NCBI GenBank assembly: GCA_016784195.1
Contig: JADHVE010000020.1
Span: 1 to 19,623 of the forward strand
DNA length: 19,623 bases
Direction of reading: 5' to 3'
Origin: Candidatus Woesearchaeota archaeon
GTDB taxonomy: Archaea > Nanobdellota > Nanobdellia > Woesearchaeales > GW2011-AR4
Shown: positions 1 through 7,287 of the stretch, piece after piece
How the letters are laid out: every line of letters starts with the position of its first letter
Position numbering within the stretch: position 1 is the stretch's first letter
Translations under genes and position numbers: made by a program
The notes under the pieces: model-generated
Database searches by the model: none
Told to the model about the DNA's origin: nothing
The model's input: the letters and a program-made list of their open reading frames with translations, nothing else

Positions 1-41
1 GATAAAGTGAAAATCGAGTTTAATTTGGCTTGCATAGCACA

Positions 42-66
42 CAACCTCCAGAAGATTTGGAGGTTG
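42..66. repeat. Perfect 9-bp hairpin followed by T-rich tract
   Basis: CAACCTCCA (42-50) and TGGAGGTTG (58-66) are exact reverse complements separated by a 7-base loop. A T-rich stretch begins about 25 bases further on (91-98). This could be the 3' part of a structured RNA or a terminator for a gene left of the window. The bases before it (GCATAGCAC, 32-40) resemble the start of the L repeat module seen at 12103 and 13483, but the match is short. Confidence 0.5.
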
Positions 67-140
67 AAAGCATCTCAGGGCTGCTAAGTATTTTTTCTTT
101 TTAAAATTTATGAGTTTTTTAGATTGTGGGACGGCTTCAT

Positions 141-171
141 GTATTAAGCGTAGTTTTATTACGCTTAATAC
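141..171. repeat. Perfect 12-bp hairpin
   Basis: GTATTAAGCGTA (141-152) and TACGCTTAATAC (160-171) are exact reverse complements with a 7-base loop GTTTTAT. A 12-bp perfect stem in AT-rich DNA is unlikely by chance. It lies about 180 bases before the MATE start. It may be a structured RNA element or an operator; no function can be read from the sequence. Confidence 0.6.
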
Positions 172-322
172 CTGAATAGGTCATAAAATGCGAAGTTTAT
201 ACATTTCGATGTTTTTAATCCTAGTATGGATGAATTGCCTGTTAACAAAACAGAAATAGAATCAATTGCTGTGCAAGGGTGCAAACTTTAATGTATTGCT
301 AGATTATTTCTTTTAACAAACA

Positions 323-330
323 TTTATAAC
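323..330 (+). promoter_or_regulatory. TATA-like box of the MATE gene
   Basis: TTTATAAC starts 30 bases before the ATG at 353, the archaeal TATA spacing for a transcript with almost no leader. No Shine-Dalgarno motif precedes the ATG, which also fits a leaderless message. Confidence 0.5.
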
Positions 331-352
331 TTATTAATTTTCCTAAATTAAA

Positions 353-1690
353 ATGCAAAAAAACAGAGTTGATGAATTCATTAAAAACCCAAAAAAAGCT
401 TTGATCAAGTTAGCTATGCCCATGATCATTGTTATGGTTGTTCAAACAATGTACAACATTGTTGATACTGCTTTTGTTGGAAGATTGGGGGCTGATGCTA
501 TTGCTGCCTTAACATTCTCTTTCCCCTTATTTTTCATATTAATTTCCATAAATTCAGGCATCAGTGCAGGTATAACCTCCAGAATATCCCGTTACATGGG
601 AGAAAAAAACAAGGAACAAGCAGAAAATACTGCTGTACATGGCCTCTTGATTTCAATAACCTGTGCAGTATTAGTCTTCACCATAGGCTTTTTAAGCCTA
701 AAGCCTTTATTCATAATTTTTGGAGCTTCAGACTCAGTTATCCAGTTAGGAATATCCTATATGTCAGTCATTCTAATATCAGTTTTCTTTATGTTTCCGG
801 CTTATATACTGCATAGCATATTCTCGTCTCAGGGAGATACAAAAACACCTATGAAAATATGGGTTTTCACTTTGCTTGTAAACATCGCATTGGATCCGAT
901 ATTCATCTACGTCCTGGGTTTTGGGGTTAAAGGGGCAGCAATTGCAACTTTAATTTCATACTTACTTGCCTTGACATTATTCACTTACTATTTCAGAAAA
1001 AAATCATATCTAAAGATAAGGATTAAAAGCTTCAAATTTTCATTCAGAATTTTAAGGGAAATTTTCAATGTAGGAGCTCCGGCAAGCTTGACTATGCTGT
1101 TGATGTCTGTCTACATTATGTTCCTCAACAGGTTTATGGCCCATTTTGGAACTGATTATGTTGCTGCATTTGGAATTGTGTCAAGATTAGAAAGTGTAGC
1201 AATAATGCCAATAGTTGCAATGTCAATGTCCTTATTGACCATAATAGGAATGTTCTACGGAGCAAAGAGACTTGATCTGATCAAAAACATAAGCTGGTAT
1301 GGAATAAAAATTTCCATATTATTCACTTCAGCAGTCGGCTTTTTATTTTTCCTCTTCTCTCCAGTTTTCCTTAGGATATTTACATCAGAACCAGCATTGA
1401 TTGCAATAGCCTCAAAATATTTGAGAATAGAAGTTTTAACTTTTCCATTGATGGCAGTTTCAATGAACATAGCAAGAATCATACAGGGAATGGGCTTTGG
1501 CCTTCCTGGATTTATGATCAACTTAATCAGGATTGTACTGATAGCAGTCCCTCTGGCTTATATCTTTGTTTTTATTTTAGGTTACAGCTACTTGTCTATT
1601 GCAGTAGCCATGGTTCTCGGAGGCATAGCTTCAAATATTGTAGGGATTATCTGGCTGAAAATCAAGTTAAAGACATTGATTTCAAAATAA
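353..1690 (+). CDS. MATE-family multidrug/Na+ antiporter
   Basis: The 445-residue product is a polytopic membrane protein of the length and pattern of the MATE family (about 12 membrane segments in two related halves). It shows the typical first-helix region (MVVQTMYNIVDTAFVGRLG, about residues 28-46) and a similar segment opening the second half (about 236-275, FNVGAPASLTMLLMSVYIMF onward). MATE proteins export cationic drugs or metabolites in exchange for Na+ or H+; the substrate cannot be told here. The gene stands alone with its own TATA-like box. The nearest start to that box is ATG 353; further Met residues at 23, 24 and 28 are already within the first helix. Family confident, substrate unknown. 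Confidence 0.9.
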   Translation: MQKNRVDEFIKNPKKALIKLAMPMIIVMVVQTMYNIVDTAFVGRLGADAIAALTFSFPLFFILISINSGISAGITSRISRYMGEKNKEQAENTAVHGLLISITCAVLVFTIGFLSLKPLFIIFGASDSVIQLGISYMSVILISVFFMFPAYILHSIFSSQGDTKTPMKIWVFTLLVNIALDPIFIYVLGFGVKGAAIATLISYLLALTLFTYYFRKKSYLKIRIKSFKFSFRILREIFNVGAPASLTMLLMSVYIMFLNRFMAHFGTDYVAAFGIVSRLESVAIMPIVAMSMSLLTIIGMFYGAKRLDLIKNISWYGIKISILFTSAVGFLFFLFSPVFLRIFTSEPALIAIASKYLRIEVLTFPLMAVSMNIARIIQGMGFGLPGFMINLIRIVLIAVPLAYIFVFILGYSYLSIAVAMVLGGIASNIVGIIWLKIKLKTLISK

Positions 1691-1708
1691 TTTAAACTCA
1701 AAAAAACA

Positions 1709-1716
1709 TTTAAATA
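1709..1716 (+). promoter_or_regulatory. TATA-like box of the lipoprotein gene
   Basis: TTTAAATA lies 19 bases after the MATE stop and about 49-56 bases before ATG 1765. This leaves a leader of roughly 25 nt containing the AAGGTGAT ribosome binding site at 1753-1760. Confidence 0.5.
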
Positions 1717-1764
1717 CTAGCTCTTCCCAATAAGGTCATATCAATAATAAACAAGGTGATAAAT

Positions 1765-2187
1765 ATGAAATTAAAGATATTTTTGATAATATCTATATTT
1801 GTGTGTGTAGTTGGCTGCCAACAGCAAAGTAAAATTACTAATTTTGAAGAATGTGTTGGGGCAGGAAATCCAATCATGGAATCTTACCCTAAACAGTGCA
1901 GAGCAGGAGAAAAAACATTTGTTGAAGGAATTGATAAAATTTTAACGCCGCTGCAAAAACCAACAATCACATTAGAAGAGGCAACTTCTATTGCTGAAAA
2001 TTCTGAATGTACGGAAAAAGGCTCTTTAACAAAAATTTACATGTACAATGAAAATTCAAGGACCTGGTGGATTGATTTGGAAATGAAGCCTGAATTCAAA
2101 AAAGATATATGCAATCCAGCCTGTGTCATACATGAAGAGACAAAACAAGCTGAAATAAACTGGAGATGCACTGGATTGTTAACTTAG
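1765..2187 (+). CDS. Small secreted lipoprotein, GNPxMESYP family
   Basis: The product has 140 residues. A lipoprotein signal (MKLKIFLIISIFVCVVGC) ends in Cys18, the likely lipidated residue, so it should be anchored outside the membrane. After it comes a short motif with CVGAGNPIMESYPKQCRAGE, and the C-terminal half has an aromatic stretch (TWWIDLEM) and Cys residues in CNPACV and near the end (NWRCTGLL). I recognise this arrangement from small archaeal and candidate-phylum secreted proteins with no assigned function. I chose ATG 1765 rather than in-frame GTG 1756 because AAGGTGAT (1753-1760) is an ideal archaeal Shine-Dalgarno for 1765 and would be inside the gene otherwise. Its function is unknown. 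Confidence 0.75.
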   Translation: MKLKIFLIISIFVCVVGCQQQSKITNFEECVGAGNPIMESYPKQCRAGEKTFVEGIDKILTPLQKPTITLEEATSIAENSECTEKGSLTKIYMYNENSRTWWIDLEMKPEFKKDICNPACVIHEETKQAEINWRCTGLLT

Positions 2188-2198
2188 ATTATAAACCC

Positions 2199-2582
2199 CT
2201 AATCTTTCCATAACCCGTGTATGTTGCATAAAACCCTTGATTTTAATCCTTCTGTATCAGCTATGCAAAACTCTGCAATTGGCTCATCTTCTGGATTAAG
2301 CATTTTACTAAAGATTACTTCATTATCCTTAACAAGCTGGATAAGATCGATATAATGCTTTTCTTCCATTGGATGCAAAACAGAGCCAACCTTAACCTTC
2401 ACTCCCAAATCTGTTTTCTCCAGAACCGGAACATGCTTTTCATTTCCTTCCTGCTCAGCTGTCTTTTCCACCATTATCTTCATAGGCTGCCCGCAGCAGA
2501 CAAGCTCGCCTTCATGAGCTTCAACAACTAAAACAACATTGCCGCAGATTTCACATTTATAAATTACATTTTTTTCTGCCAT
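2199..2582 (-). CDS. dfx: Desulfoferrodoxin (superoxide reductase, two-iron type)
   Basis: The 127-residue product has the two domains of desulfoferrodoxin. The N-terminal rubredoxin-like domain has the four cysteines of centre I (C10, C13, C29, C30). The superoxide reductase domain has the EKH loop (E48-K49-H50) and the remaining centre II ligands H70, H76, C119 and H122 (LCNIHGLW). The enzyme reduces superoxide to hydrogen peroxide in the cytoplasm without making oxygen, a defence typical of anaerobes. All ligands are present, so it should be active. GAGGTT, seven bases before the ATG, is a good ribosome binding site. It converges with the lipoprotein gene (stops 11 bases apart) and appears to be a single-gene unit. 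Confidence 0.95.
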   Translation of the reverse strand: MAEKNVIYKCEICGNVVLVVEAHEGELVCCGQPMKIMVEKTAEQEGNEKHVPVLEKTDLGVKVKVGSVLHPMEEKHYIDLIQLVKDNEVIFSKMLNPEDEPIAEFCIADTEGLKSRVLCNIHGLWKD

Positions 2583-2624
2583 TTTTTAACCTCTTATTTA
2601 TTGTTATTAAATTATTAAATTGAA

Positions 2625-2633
2625 GATATAAGC
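2625..2633 (-). promoter_or_regulatory. Possible TATA box of desulfoferrodoxin
   Basis: On the minus strand GCTTATATC lies 43-51 bases before the ATG at 2582, leaving a leader of about 20 nt that carries the GAGGTT ribosome binding site. The motif is short and the region is AT-rich, so the call is tentative. Confidence 0.35.
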
Positions 2634-2792
2634 TAAATTATTATTGGTGACACTGTGATTAATGGTAAGTACATTACCGTCTTTTTTCCTGTATTAGACT
2701 CAAGTGATCCAATTTTATCACAAGCATTTGCTTTTTTATTATATCAGCAATATTGCTCATATATCCAATTTATGATTAAAGCTTTATTTTTA

Positions 2793-3401
2793 TTACTCAA
2801 AACTGACCTCAGGTGCTTTTTCTGTGCCTTCTTCTGATTCAAAGTATGTTTCTTTTTCATAACCGAACATACCGGCAATAATATTTGTAGGTATTCTCCT
2901 TATCTTGATGTTATAAGCTCTTACTGCATCATTGTATCTTTTCCTTTCCACGCTAACCCTGTTTTCTGTTCCCTCTAATTGCGCCTGAAATGTCTCAAAA
3001 TTCTGCGTTGCCTTGAGCTGGGGATAGTTTTCAACATTTATATTAAGTCCTTTAAAGCTTGAAGCAACACCATCTACTTGCTTTGCAGCAACAATTTTTT
3101 GATCAATAGTTTCTGCATTATCCCATGCAGCTTTTGCGGCTAGTGATTGTGTTCTTAATGCCGTAATCTGGGTATGAGTCTCTTTTTCAAAATTAGCAGC
3201 CCCCAGAACGGTATTAACCAGATTAGGTATCAAATCAGCCCTCCTTTGATATTGGTTTTCTACCTGCGCCCATGCTGTGTCTACACTCTCAGAAATCGTT
3301 ATTAAGCCGTTGTAAGATCCAACGAACCAAAGTACCAATATTAATAAAAAAGCTCCTATGCCAATTAAAACCATATTTGTCTTGCTTAATTTTTTTATCA
3401 T
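2793..3401 (-). CDS. lemA: LemA family membrane protein
   Basis: The 202-residue product has one N-terminal membrane helix (about residues 9-28). It is followed by the LemA hallmark, an ESVDTAWAQVENQYQRRADL segment leading into IPNLVNTV, and long helical segments typical of the family, which has a short extracytoplasmic N-terminus and a cytoplasmic helical body. LemA's biochemical role is not established. ATG 3401 is preferred over in-frame GTG 3410 because AAGGTGAT just upstream is the ribosome binding site. It is the third gene of the operon TPM / nucleotidyltransferase-like / LemA, 29 bases after the second. LemA beside TPM-domain proteins is a recurrent arrangement in bacteria and archaea. 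Confidence 0.92.
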   Translation of the reverse strand: MIKKLSKTNMVLIGIGAFLLILVLWFVGSYNGLITISESVDTAWAQVENQYQRRADLIPNLVNTVLGAANFEKETHTQITALRTQSLAAKAAWDNAETIDQKIVAAKQVDGVASSFKGLNINVENYPQLKATQNFETFQAQLEGTENRVSVERKRYNDAVRAYNIKIRRIPTNIIAGMFGYEKETYFESEEGTEKAPEVSFE

Positions 3402-3430
3402 GTTTATCACCTTTTATGTTGTTTAATTGC

Positions 3431-4132
3431 CTATATCTTCATCTCATCAACTATTTCTCCTAAATCAGCTAATACGCCAATCAATTCCTTTACATACTCC
3501 CTTAATTCTTCTTTTTTTGTTTTTAATTTTTCTTCTTTGATCTTTTTGATCCTCTTTAGGATATCCAGATTAACCTTATAGTTCTTAGCCACTAATCTGA
3601 ATAGTCCATCAAGATTTGTTGGCGCTTTAATTCCCTTTAAAAATAATAATCCGTAGAACAAAGGCATTAAAGTCGGAACAGCAGATATCAATAAGTCTTT
3701 CAATTCCTTATCATGTTTAATCCAGATATAATTCTCCCTTAGATGAATCAGTTTTGACCTGAACTCAAATTCCAGCTGCCTTCTGACATGCTTTTTATTC
3801 AATTTTATTTTATCTATTATCTCTTCTCCATATACTGTCTTATGCGGCTGCTTTATGTCAAGAAACTCCAAAGGAAAAACATCTGCTCCATCAAAAAGCT
3901 CTTCTTTTGTAAAGAGCAATGGAACAACAAACCCTTTTTTTCTATGTTTGATTACTACCGGCTTTATATCATTTAAAACATCAAAATCTAATCTATTTAA
4001 AACCAATAAAAGATTATTTGGCTCTCCCTCACTTCCAAATTTTACAACTGAAACTAGGTTATCTCCAATTTCTTCTTTCATTTCCTTAATTAATTGTTCA
4101 TAAATTTTACAATTTTCTCTTTGTTCAGTCAT
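3431..4132 (-). CDS. Nucleotidyltransferase-like protein of LemA/TPM operon
   Basis: The product has 233 residues, is soluble and has no signal. Residues about 15-50 (VSVVKFGSEGEPNNLLLVLN) resemble the start of a DNA polymerase beta-type nucleotidyltransferase fold, with an FGS motif. The two catalytic acidic residues expected after it are replaced (NNLLLVL), so it may be inactive or only fold-related. The rest is charged and helical, with a probable coiled coil at about 192-233 rich in Lys/Glu. The start is ATG 4132, two bases after the TPM stop. Its ribosome binding site GGAGGT is formed by the last codons of the TPM gene, which implies coupled translation. Position between TPM and LemA suggests a shared process. 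Family assignment is tentative. Confidence 0.65.
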   Translation of the reverse strand: MTEQRENCKIYEQLIKEMKEEIGDNLVSVVKFGSEGEPNNLLLVLNRLDFDVLNDIKPVVIKHRKKGFVVPLLFTKEELFDGADVFPLEFLDIKQPHKTVYGEEIIDKIKLNKKHVRRQLEFEFRSKLIHLRENYIWIKHDKELKDLLISAVPTLMPLFYGLLFLKGIKAPTNLDGLFRLVAKNYKVNLDILKRIKKIKEEKLKTKKEELREYVKELIGVLADLGEIVDEMKI

Positions 4133-4134
4133 TT

Positions 4135-4905
4135 TTACCAACCTCCTGAAAATCCTCCACCGCCGCTAAATCCCCCACCAAATCCTCCAAAACCAGAGCC
4201 TCCTAAACCTCCTCCGCCCCCATTTAAACCTCCTCCAAAACCCGGCAAAAAAATAGGAAAAAACCCAATTCCATGGCGCTTTTTTCCAAACATTCTTCCA
4301 ACTGAAGAAGCTATTATAAACAAGATGAATATAATGTAAAAGATATTTCCCAAGCCGATGCCTCTGCTTCTGTTGACATAGGTAGAATGGTATTTTGAAA
4401 CAATTTCTTCATCATCAGTTAAATAGCCGTATATTATTGCTAATGTATCATATACGCCCTTTCCATAATCATTGTTTTTAAAGTTCGGAGTTAAAACATT
4501 AACCCCTATTTCCATTGCTCTAACATCTGGCATTGTCCCTTCTAAGCCATAACCTACCTCTATTCTGTACTTTCTTTCATTTGGCGCTACTAAGATCAAT
4601 AATCCGTTGTCCAAATCTTTTTTTCCGATTCCTGCTTTTTCAAACAATTCAACAGCATATGTTTCTATGTCAATTTCTTCTAAAAAATTAACCGTAACAA
4701 CAGCCACTTCAACAGTAGTTTCTTGCTCAATCTGTTTTGCTAACTGAATAATTCTTGCTTCATAAGCAGAATCTAGAATATTTGCATTATCTGTAACAAA
4801 ATCATTGAGTTTTGGATAATCAACTGCATATGCAATAGAGATTAAAAAAAGCAGGACTAATGATATGGCAGGTATCTGCTTTTTCATCTTGATAGTCTTT
4901 TTCAT
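4135..4905 (-). CDS. TPM-domain (YgcG-like) membrane-anchored protein
   Basis: The 256-residue product has a signal peptide (about residues 7-27), an extracytoplasmic TPM domain (about 30-165; TTVEVAVVTV, GLLILVAPNERKYRIEVGYG and GTMPD are typical), one membrane helix (about 184-202) and a tail of Gly/Ser/Phe repeats ending GGW. TPM proteins have been linked to photosystem repair and possibly phosphatase activity, but their role in archaea is unknown. It is the first gene of the operon with the nucleotidyltransferase-like gene and lemA. The start may be ATG 4905 or in-frame ATG 4887 (residue 7). A TATA-like box at 4941-4950 favours 4905. Confidence 0.9.
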   Translation of the reverse strand: MKKTIKMKKQIPAISLVLLFLISIAYAVDYPKLNDFVTDNANILDSAYEARIIQLAKQIEQETTVEVAVVTVNFLEEIDIETYAVELFEKAGIGKKDLDNGLLILVAPNERKYRIEVGYGLEGTMPDVRAMEIGVNVLTPNFKNNDYGKGVYDTLAIIYGYLTDDEEIVSKYHSTYVNRSRGIGLGNIFYIIFILFIIASSVGRMFGKKRHGIGFFPIFLPGFGGGLNGGGGGLGGSGFGGFGGGFSGGGGFSGGW

Positions 4906-4940
4906 ATTTATTATCTAATGATATTTACAATTCTCTTCTT

Positions 4941-4950
4941 TTTTAAATGT
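4941..4950 (-). promoter_or_regulatory. TATA-like box of the TPM-lemA operon
   Basis: On the minus strand ACATTTAAAA lies 36-45 bases before ATG 4905, giving a predicted leader of about 10-15 nt. The region has no competing gene. The AT-rich background makes this a moderate call. Confidence 0.4.
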
Positions 4951-5122
4951 TTCTTATATCTTGCTCAGGTTATCCCAAAATTAGCACACCTGCATTAATT
5001 TAATATTTTTTTATCATTAGGTGCAGCAAAACTACACAATTATTTGAGTATTTTTTTTGTATTCCCTTGAACTACCAGAGTTTACCTAAGAATAAAAACA
5101 AAATAATCAATGTTCTTGCCGT

Positions 5123-5455
5123 TCACAATTCACATTCTGTCAAAGAAGCTAACCTGGGTAAAGGTTGTTCTCCTTCATAGGGTTTTCCATTTATAATCCA
5201 AGTAGGATAACCTCTTATACCTGCTTTGTCGCATTTGTTTTTATCAAAATCGCAGTCAACATAATTGATATGCTCAAAAGATTCTCCAAACTCTTTTTTC
5301 TGGTTTTGGCAGTGTGAACACCATTGAGTTCCATACATTGTAACGCCTTTTTCAGTCAAACACTTGGCAAAAGAGTCGTAATTTACACTAGAGCATCCAA
5401 TCAAAGTTATTAACGTCAACAGAAATAAAAAATAAAAAATTTTTTTCAGCTTCAT
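5123..5455 (-). CDS. Thioredoxin-fold lipoprotein (VKOR-partner type)
   Basis: The 110-residue product begins with a lipoprotein signal ending LIGC (Cys21). The rest is a short thioredoxin-like domain with active site WCSHC (C46, C49) in MYGTQWCSHC, a following Cys pair (C68, C75) and a cis-proline loop GYPTW (P84). This pattern matches the thioredoxin domain that pairs with, or is fused to, vitamin K epoxide reductase homologues. No VKOR gene is in the window. It probably catalyses disulfide exchange outside the membrane. Its ATG overlaps the stop of the DsbA-like gene by four bases (ATGA), so the two are translated together. Confidence 0.88.
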   Translation of the reverse strand: MKLKKIFYFLFLLTLITLIGCSSVNYDSFAKCLTEKGVTMYGTQWCSHCQNQKKEFGESFEHINYVDCDFDKNKCDKAGIRGYPTWIINGKPYEGEQPLPRLASLTECEL

Positions 5456-6324
5456 TTTGCAAGCCCTTCCTCAATAAGCTTTTCGAAAACACTAAATGGC
5501 TGCGCTCCTGAAACCAGTTTCCCATTAACAATGAATCCTGGAGTTCCGCTGATGCCTGCTGCAGCGCCGTCTTCGAAATCCTTCTGAACTTCAAATGCCA
5601 TTTCTCCTGAATCAAGGCAGTCATTGAATTCTGCAGTATTCAGTCTGATATCTGATGCAAATTGCTTATAAGAATCTACACCTCCACTAACTCCATTTTC
5701 AAAAAGCTCGTCATACATCTCCCAGAATCTACCCTGCTCTCCGGCGCATTCAGCAGCTTCTGCAGCTTTTTGCGCATTTTTATGGGACTTTAATGGAAAG
5801 TCTCTGTATACAAACTTAATCTTTCCCTGTTTTGCAAGCTCTTTAAGCTTAGGTACCGGAGCTTCCCAGTTGGGATCTATGGACTTAAGCTGCTGTATCA
5901 GCCCAGGATTAGTCCCTGCTACAGCTGCACAATATGAGCATTCAAAATCTGAAAATTCTACCACCGTGACTTTTGCATCTTCAGGTCCTAAAAAATCGTC
6001 ATCATCAGCTACACTATCCATATCAACTAGATTAGCTTGTTGAGACGGCTCATCTGCCCCTACCTGTTTTGGTTGAGCTTCTTTAACAGCAATGCCTCCT
6101 ATGCTTGGCGACCCGCCAATATCTAACCACCAGGTAAATAAAGAAAGCATCAGCAAAATCCCAAGTACAGCAAATACTACCCGCCAGATTGTAAGCTTAT
6201 TTATGCTCCTCATTGAATTTGAACTTTTGCTTTTTACCCTATGATGTGTATGTTCAGAATGTTCTTTTTCTTTATGGCTTTTTTCACCATAATGTTTTTT
6301 ATGCTCTTCATCCATTTTTTTCAC
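5452..6324 (-). CDS. Membrane-anchored DsbA-like disulfide oxidoreductase
   Basis: The 290-residue product has a charged, His-rich cytoplasmic N-terminus (seven His in the first 30 residues) and one membrane helix (about 46-66). A linker leads to a DsbA-type thioredoxin domain (about 112-290) with active site C129-S-Y-C132, a probable second Cys pair (C193, C236) and the cis-proline loop GTPGFIVNG (P262). It should oxidise or isomerise disulfides in extracytoplasmic proteins. The called start is GTG 6324; ATG 6315 (residue 4) is equally possible and neither has a clear ribosome binding site at normal spacing. It is followed without a gap by the thioredoxin-fold lipoprotein, a likely redox partner. 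Confidence 0.9.
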   Translation of the reverse strand: MKKMDEEHKKHYGEKSHKEKEHSEHTHHRVKSKSSNSMRSINKLTIWRVVFAVLGILLMLSLFTWWLDIGGSPSIGGIAVKEAQPKQVGADEPSQQANLVDMDSVADDDDFLGPEDAKVTVVEFSDFECSYCAAVAGTNPGLIQQLKSIDPNWEAPVPKLKELAKQGKIKFVYRDFPLKSHKNAQKAAEAAECAGEQGRFWEMYDELFENGVSGGVDSYKQFASDIRLNTAEFNDCLDSGEMAFEVQKDFEDGAAAGISGTPGFIVNGKLVSGAQPFSVFEKLIEEGLAK

Positions 6325-6376
6325 AAATGATTTTTATTTTCACCCTTAGGTTATCATACAAAACTGATTCTTCAGG

Positions 6377-6386
6377 TATTTAAATC
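6377..6386 (-). promoter_or_regulatory. Possible TATA box of the DsbA-like operon
   Basis: On the minus strand GATTTAAATA is about 53-62 bases before the GTG at 6324, predicting a leader near 30 nt. A second AT-rich box (GATATATTTATAAAAA, 6390-6405) lies just upstream, so the exact element is uncertain. Confidence 0.35.
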
Positions 6387-6463
6387 GCTGATTTTTATAA
6401 ATATATCTGTTCCTTTAGCTTCATGAAGAAGTAGCTGGCCAGTACCCTACCCTTTGATTTTTG

Positions 6464-6490
6464 TGCATATGCATAGCACTAGGGGAGTTC
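6464..6490. repeat. Possible inverted fragment of the L repeat module
   Basis: GCATAGCAC (6471-6479) resembles the GTAGCAC core of the L module, and TAGGGGAGTTC (6480-6490) is the reverse complement of its GAACTCCCC(C)TA part. The segment thus looks like an L fragment with one part inverted. It lies in the intergenic region between the SdpI-like and DsbA-like genes. The similarity is short (about 10 bases per part). Confidence 0.35.
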
Positions 6491-6544
6491 AGTTCCTTAG
6501 AAATAGAAGGTGATTATTAAAAATTAAAAGCAATAAAGATTAGC

Positions 6545-7201
6545 CTATTTCTTCTCAATTTTCCGATATTCTAAATATGAATATATTACTAGCCACACTA
6601 CTGAGATTAGCACAGGAATTAATATGAACCATAAAAAATATTTTTGAAAAAATATTCCAAGAAAGATTATTACACCTGATAATTTGAAAAGTTTAGAACC
6701 TAATAGATGAGTCTTCTTCCAAACTTCATCATTGCTTATAGTCCATGGTGTCCTAATTCCTATAAACCAATTTCTTTTTAACTTTTTCAGAAACAACCCC
6801 ATACCAAAAAATAATAAACCAATTGCTGGCATTAACATAGTAGTCATATTAAAACTGTAACCTAAATTAGCTAAAATTGTTAAACTAAATGCATAAAATA
6901 AAAACAATAGGATAACTAGAATAAACACATCATAATATTTTCTAAACTGGAGTATGTTCTTTTTTAAAGGATCTATTTTAGGAATTACAAGAAATAATAC
7001 GTATAACCCAATAAATATTAGTGGAAATAAGAATATGCCCAAAAATTTGGGCATATAACCATCGACTTCTCCTTTTGCATTCCAATGAGATGCAACTTTA
7101 TCTCCTTCAATTTTTTGATATGCATAAGTTGCTATTACAAAAGAGAATATGATTAATGTGAGTATCGCTATAGTTGTAATTTTTATTTTTTCTTTTGACA
7201 T
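6545..7201 (-). CDS. SdpI-like membrane protein (DUF1648 + SdpI)
   Basis: From ATG 7201 the product has 218 residues and about six membrane helices. The N-terminal part has the DUF1648 motif (about 38-52: ASHWNAKGEVDGYMPK) and the second half the SdpI motif (WFIGIRTPWT, then EVWKKTHLLGSKLF). Bacillus SdpI gives immunity to the SDP toxin and takes part in signalling; the archaeal role is unknown. The reading frame stays open to 7339, but I reject that longer start: the extra N-terminus is low-complexity and lies in a dispersed repeat, and TTTAAATA (7225-7232) fits a leaderless start at 7201. It is divergent from the membrane winged-helix gene at 7517. Confidence 0.85.
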   Translation of the reverse strand: MSKEKIKITTIAILTLIIFSFVIATYAYQKIEGDKVASHWNAKGEVDGYMPKFLGIFLFPLIFIGLYVLFLVIPKIDPLKKNILQFRKYYDVFILVILLFLFYAFSLTILANLGYSFNMTTMLMPAIGLLFFGMGLFLKKLKRNWFIGIRTPWTISNDEVWKKTHLLGSKLFKLSGVIIFLGIFFQKYFLWFILIPVLISVVWLVIYSYLEYRKIEKK

Positions 7202-7224
7202 ATTTACATTTATTAGAGAATTAC

Positions 7225-7232
7225 TATTTAAA
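7225..7232 (-). promoter_or_regulatory. TATA box deciding the SdpI-like start
   Basis: On the minus strand TTTAAATA lies 24-31 bases before ATG 7201, so transcription should begin at about the start codon. This argues against the upstream in-frame start at 7339. Confidence 0.55.
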
Positions 7233-7287
7233 CTCTTCGAATAAAAACTCATTTTTTCTAACTGAAAATTAAGATTTTTAACTGTTA

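Larger units (their letters stand above)
1..352. other. Non-coding leader region with two hairpins
   Basis: I see no convincing gene in this stretch. It holds two perfect inverted repeats (listed separately), a T-rich tract around 91-115, and the promoter of the MATE gene near its right end. A 21-codon ORF (226-291, starting MDELPV) has no ribosome binding site and is not called. No tRNA or rRNA could be recognised. Confidence 0.6.

Noticed and set aside
226..291. 21-codon ORF starting MDELPV
   Set aside because: It is too short, has no ribosome binding site or homology I recognise, and an upstream in-frame extension lacks a start.
2655..2837. 60-codon ORF on the + strand
   Set aside because: It has no ribosome binding site and no recognisable domain, and its end runs antisense over the 3' end of lemA.
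4094..4339. Proline-rich ORF on the + strand
   Set aside because: It is the antisense shadow of the Gly-rich tail of the TPM protein.
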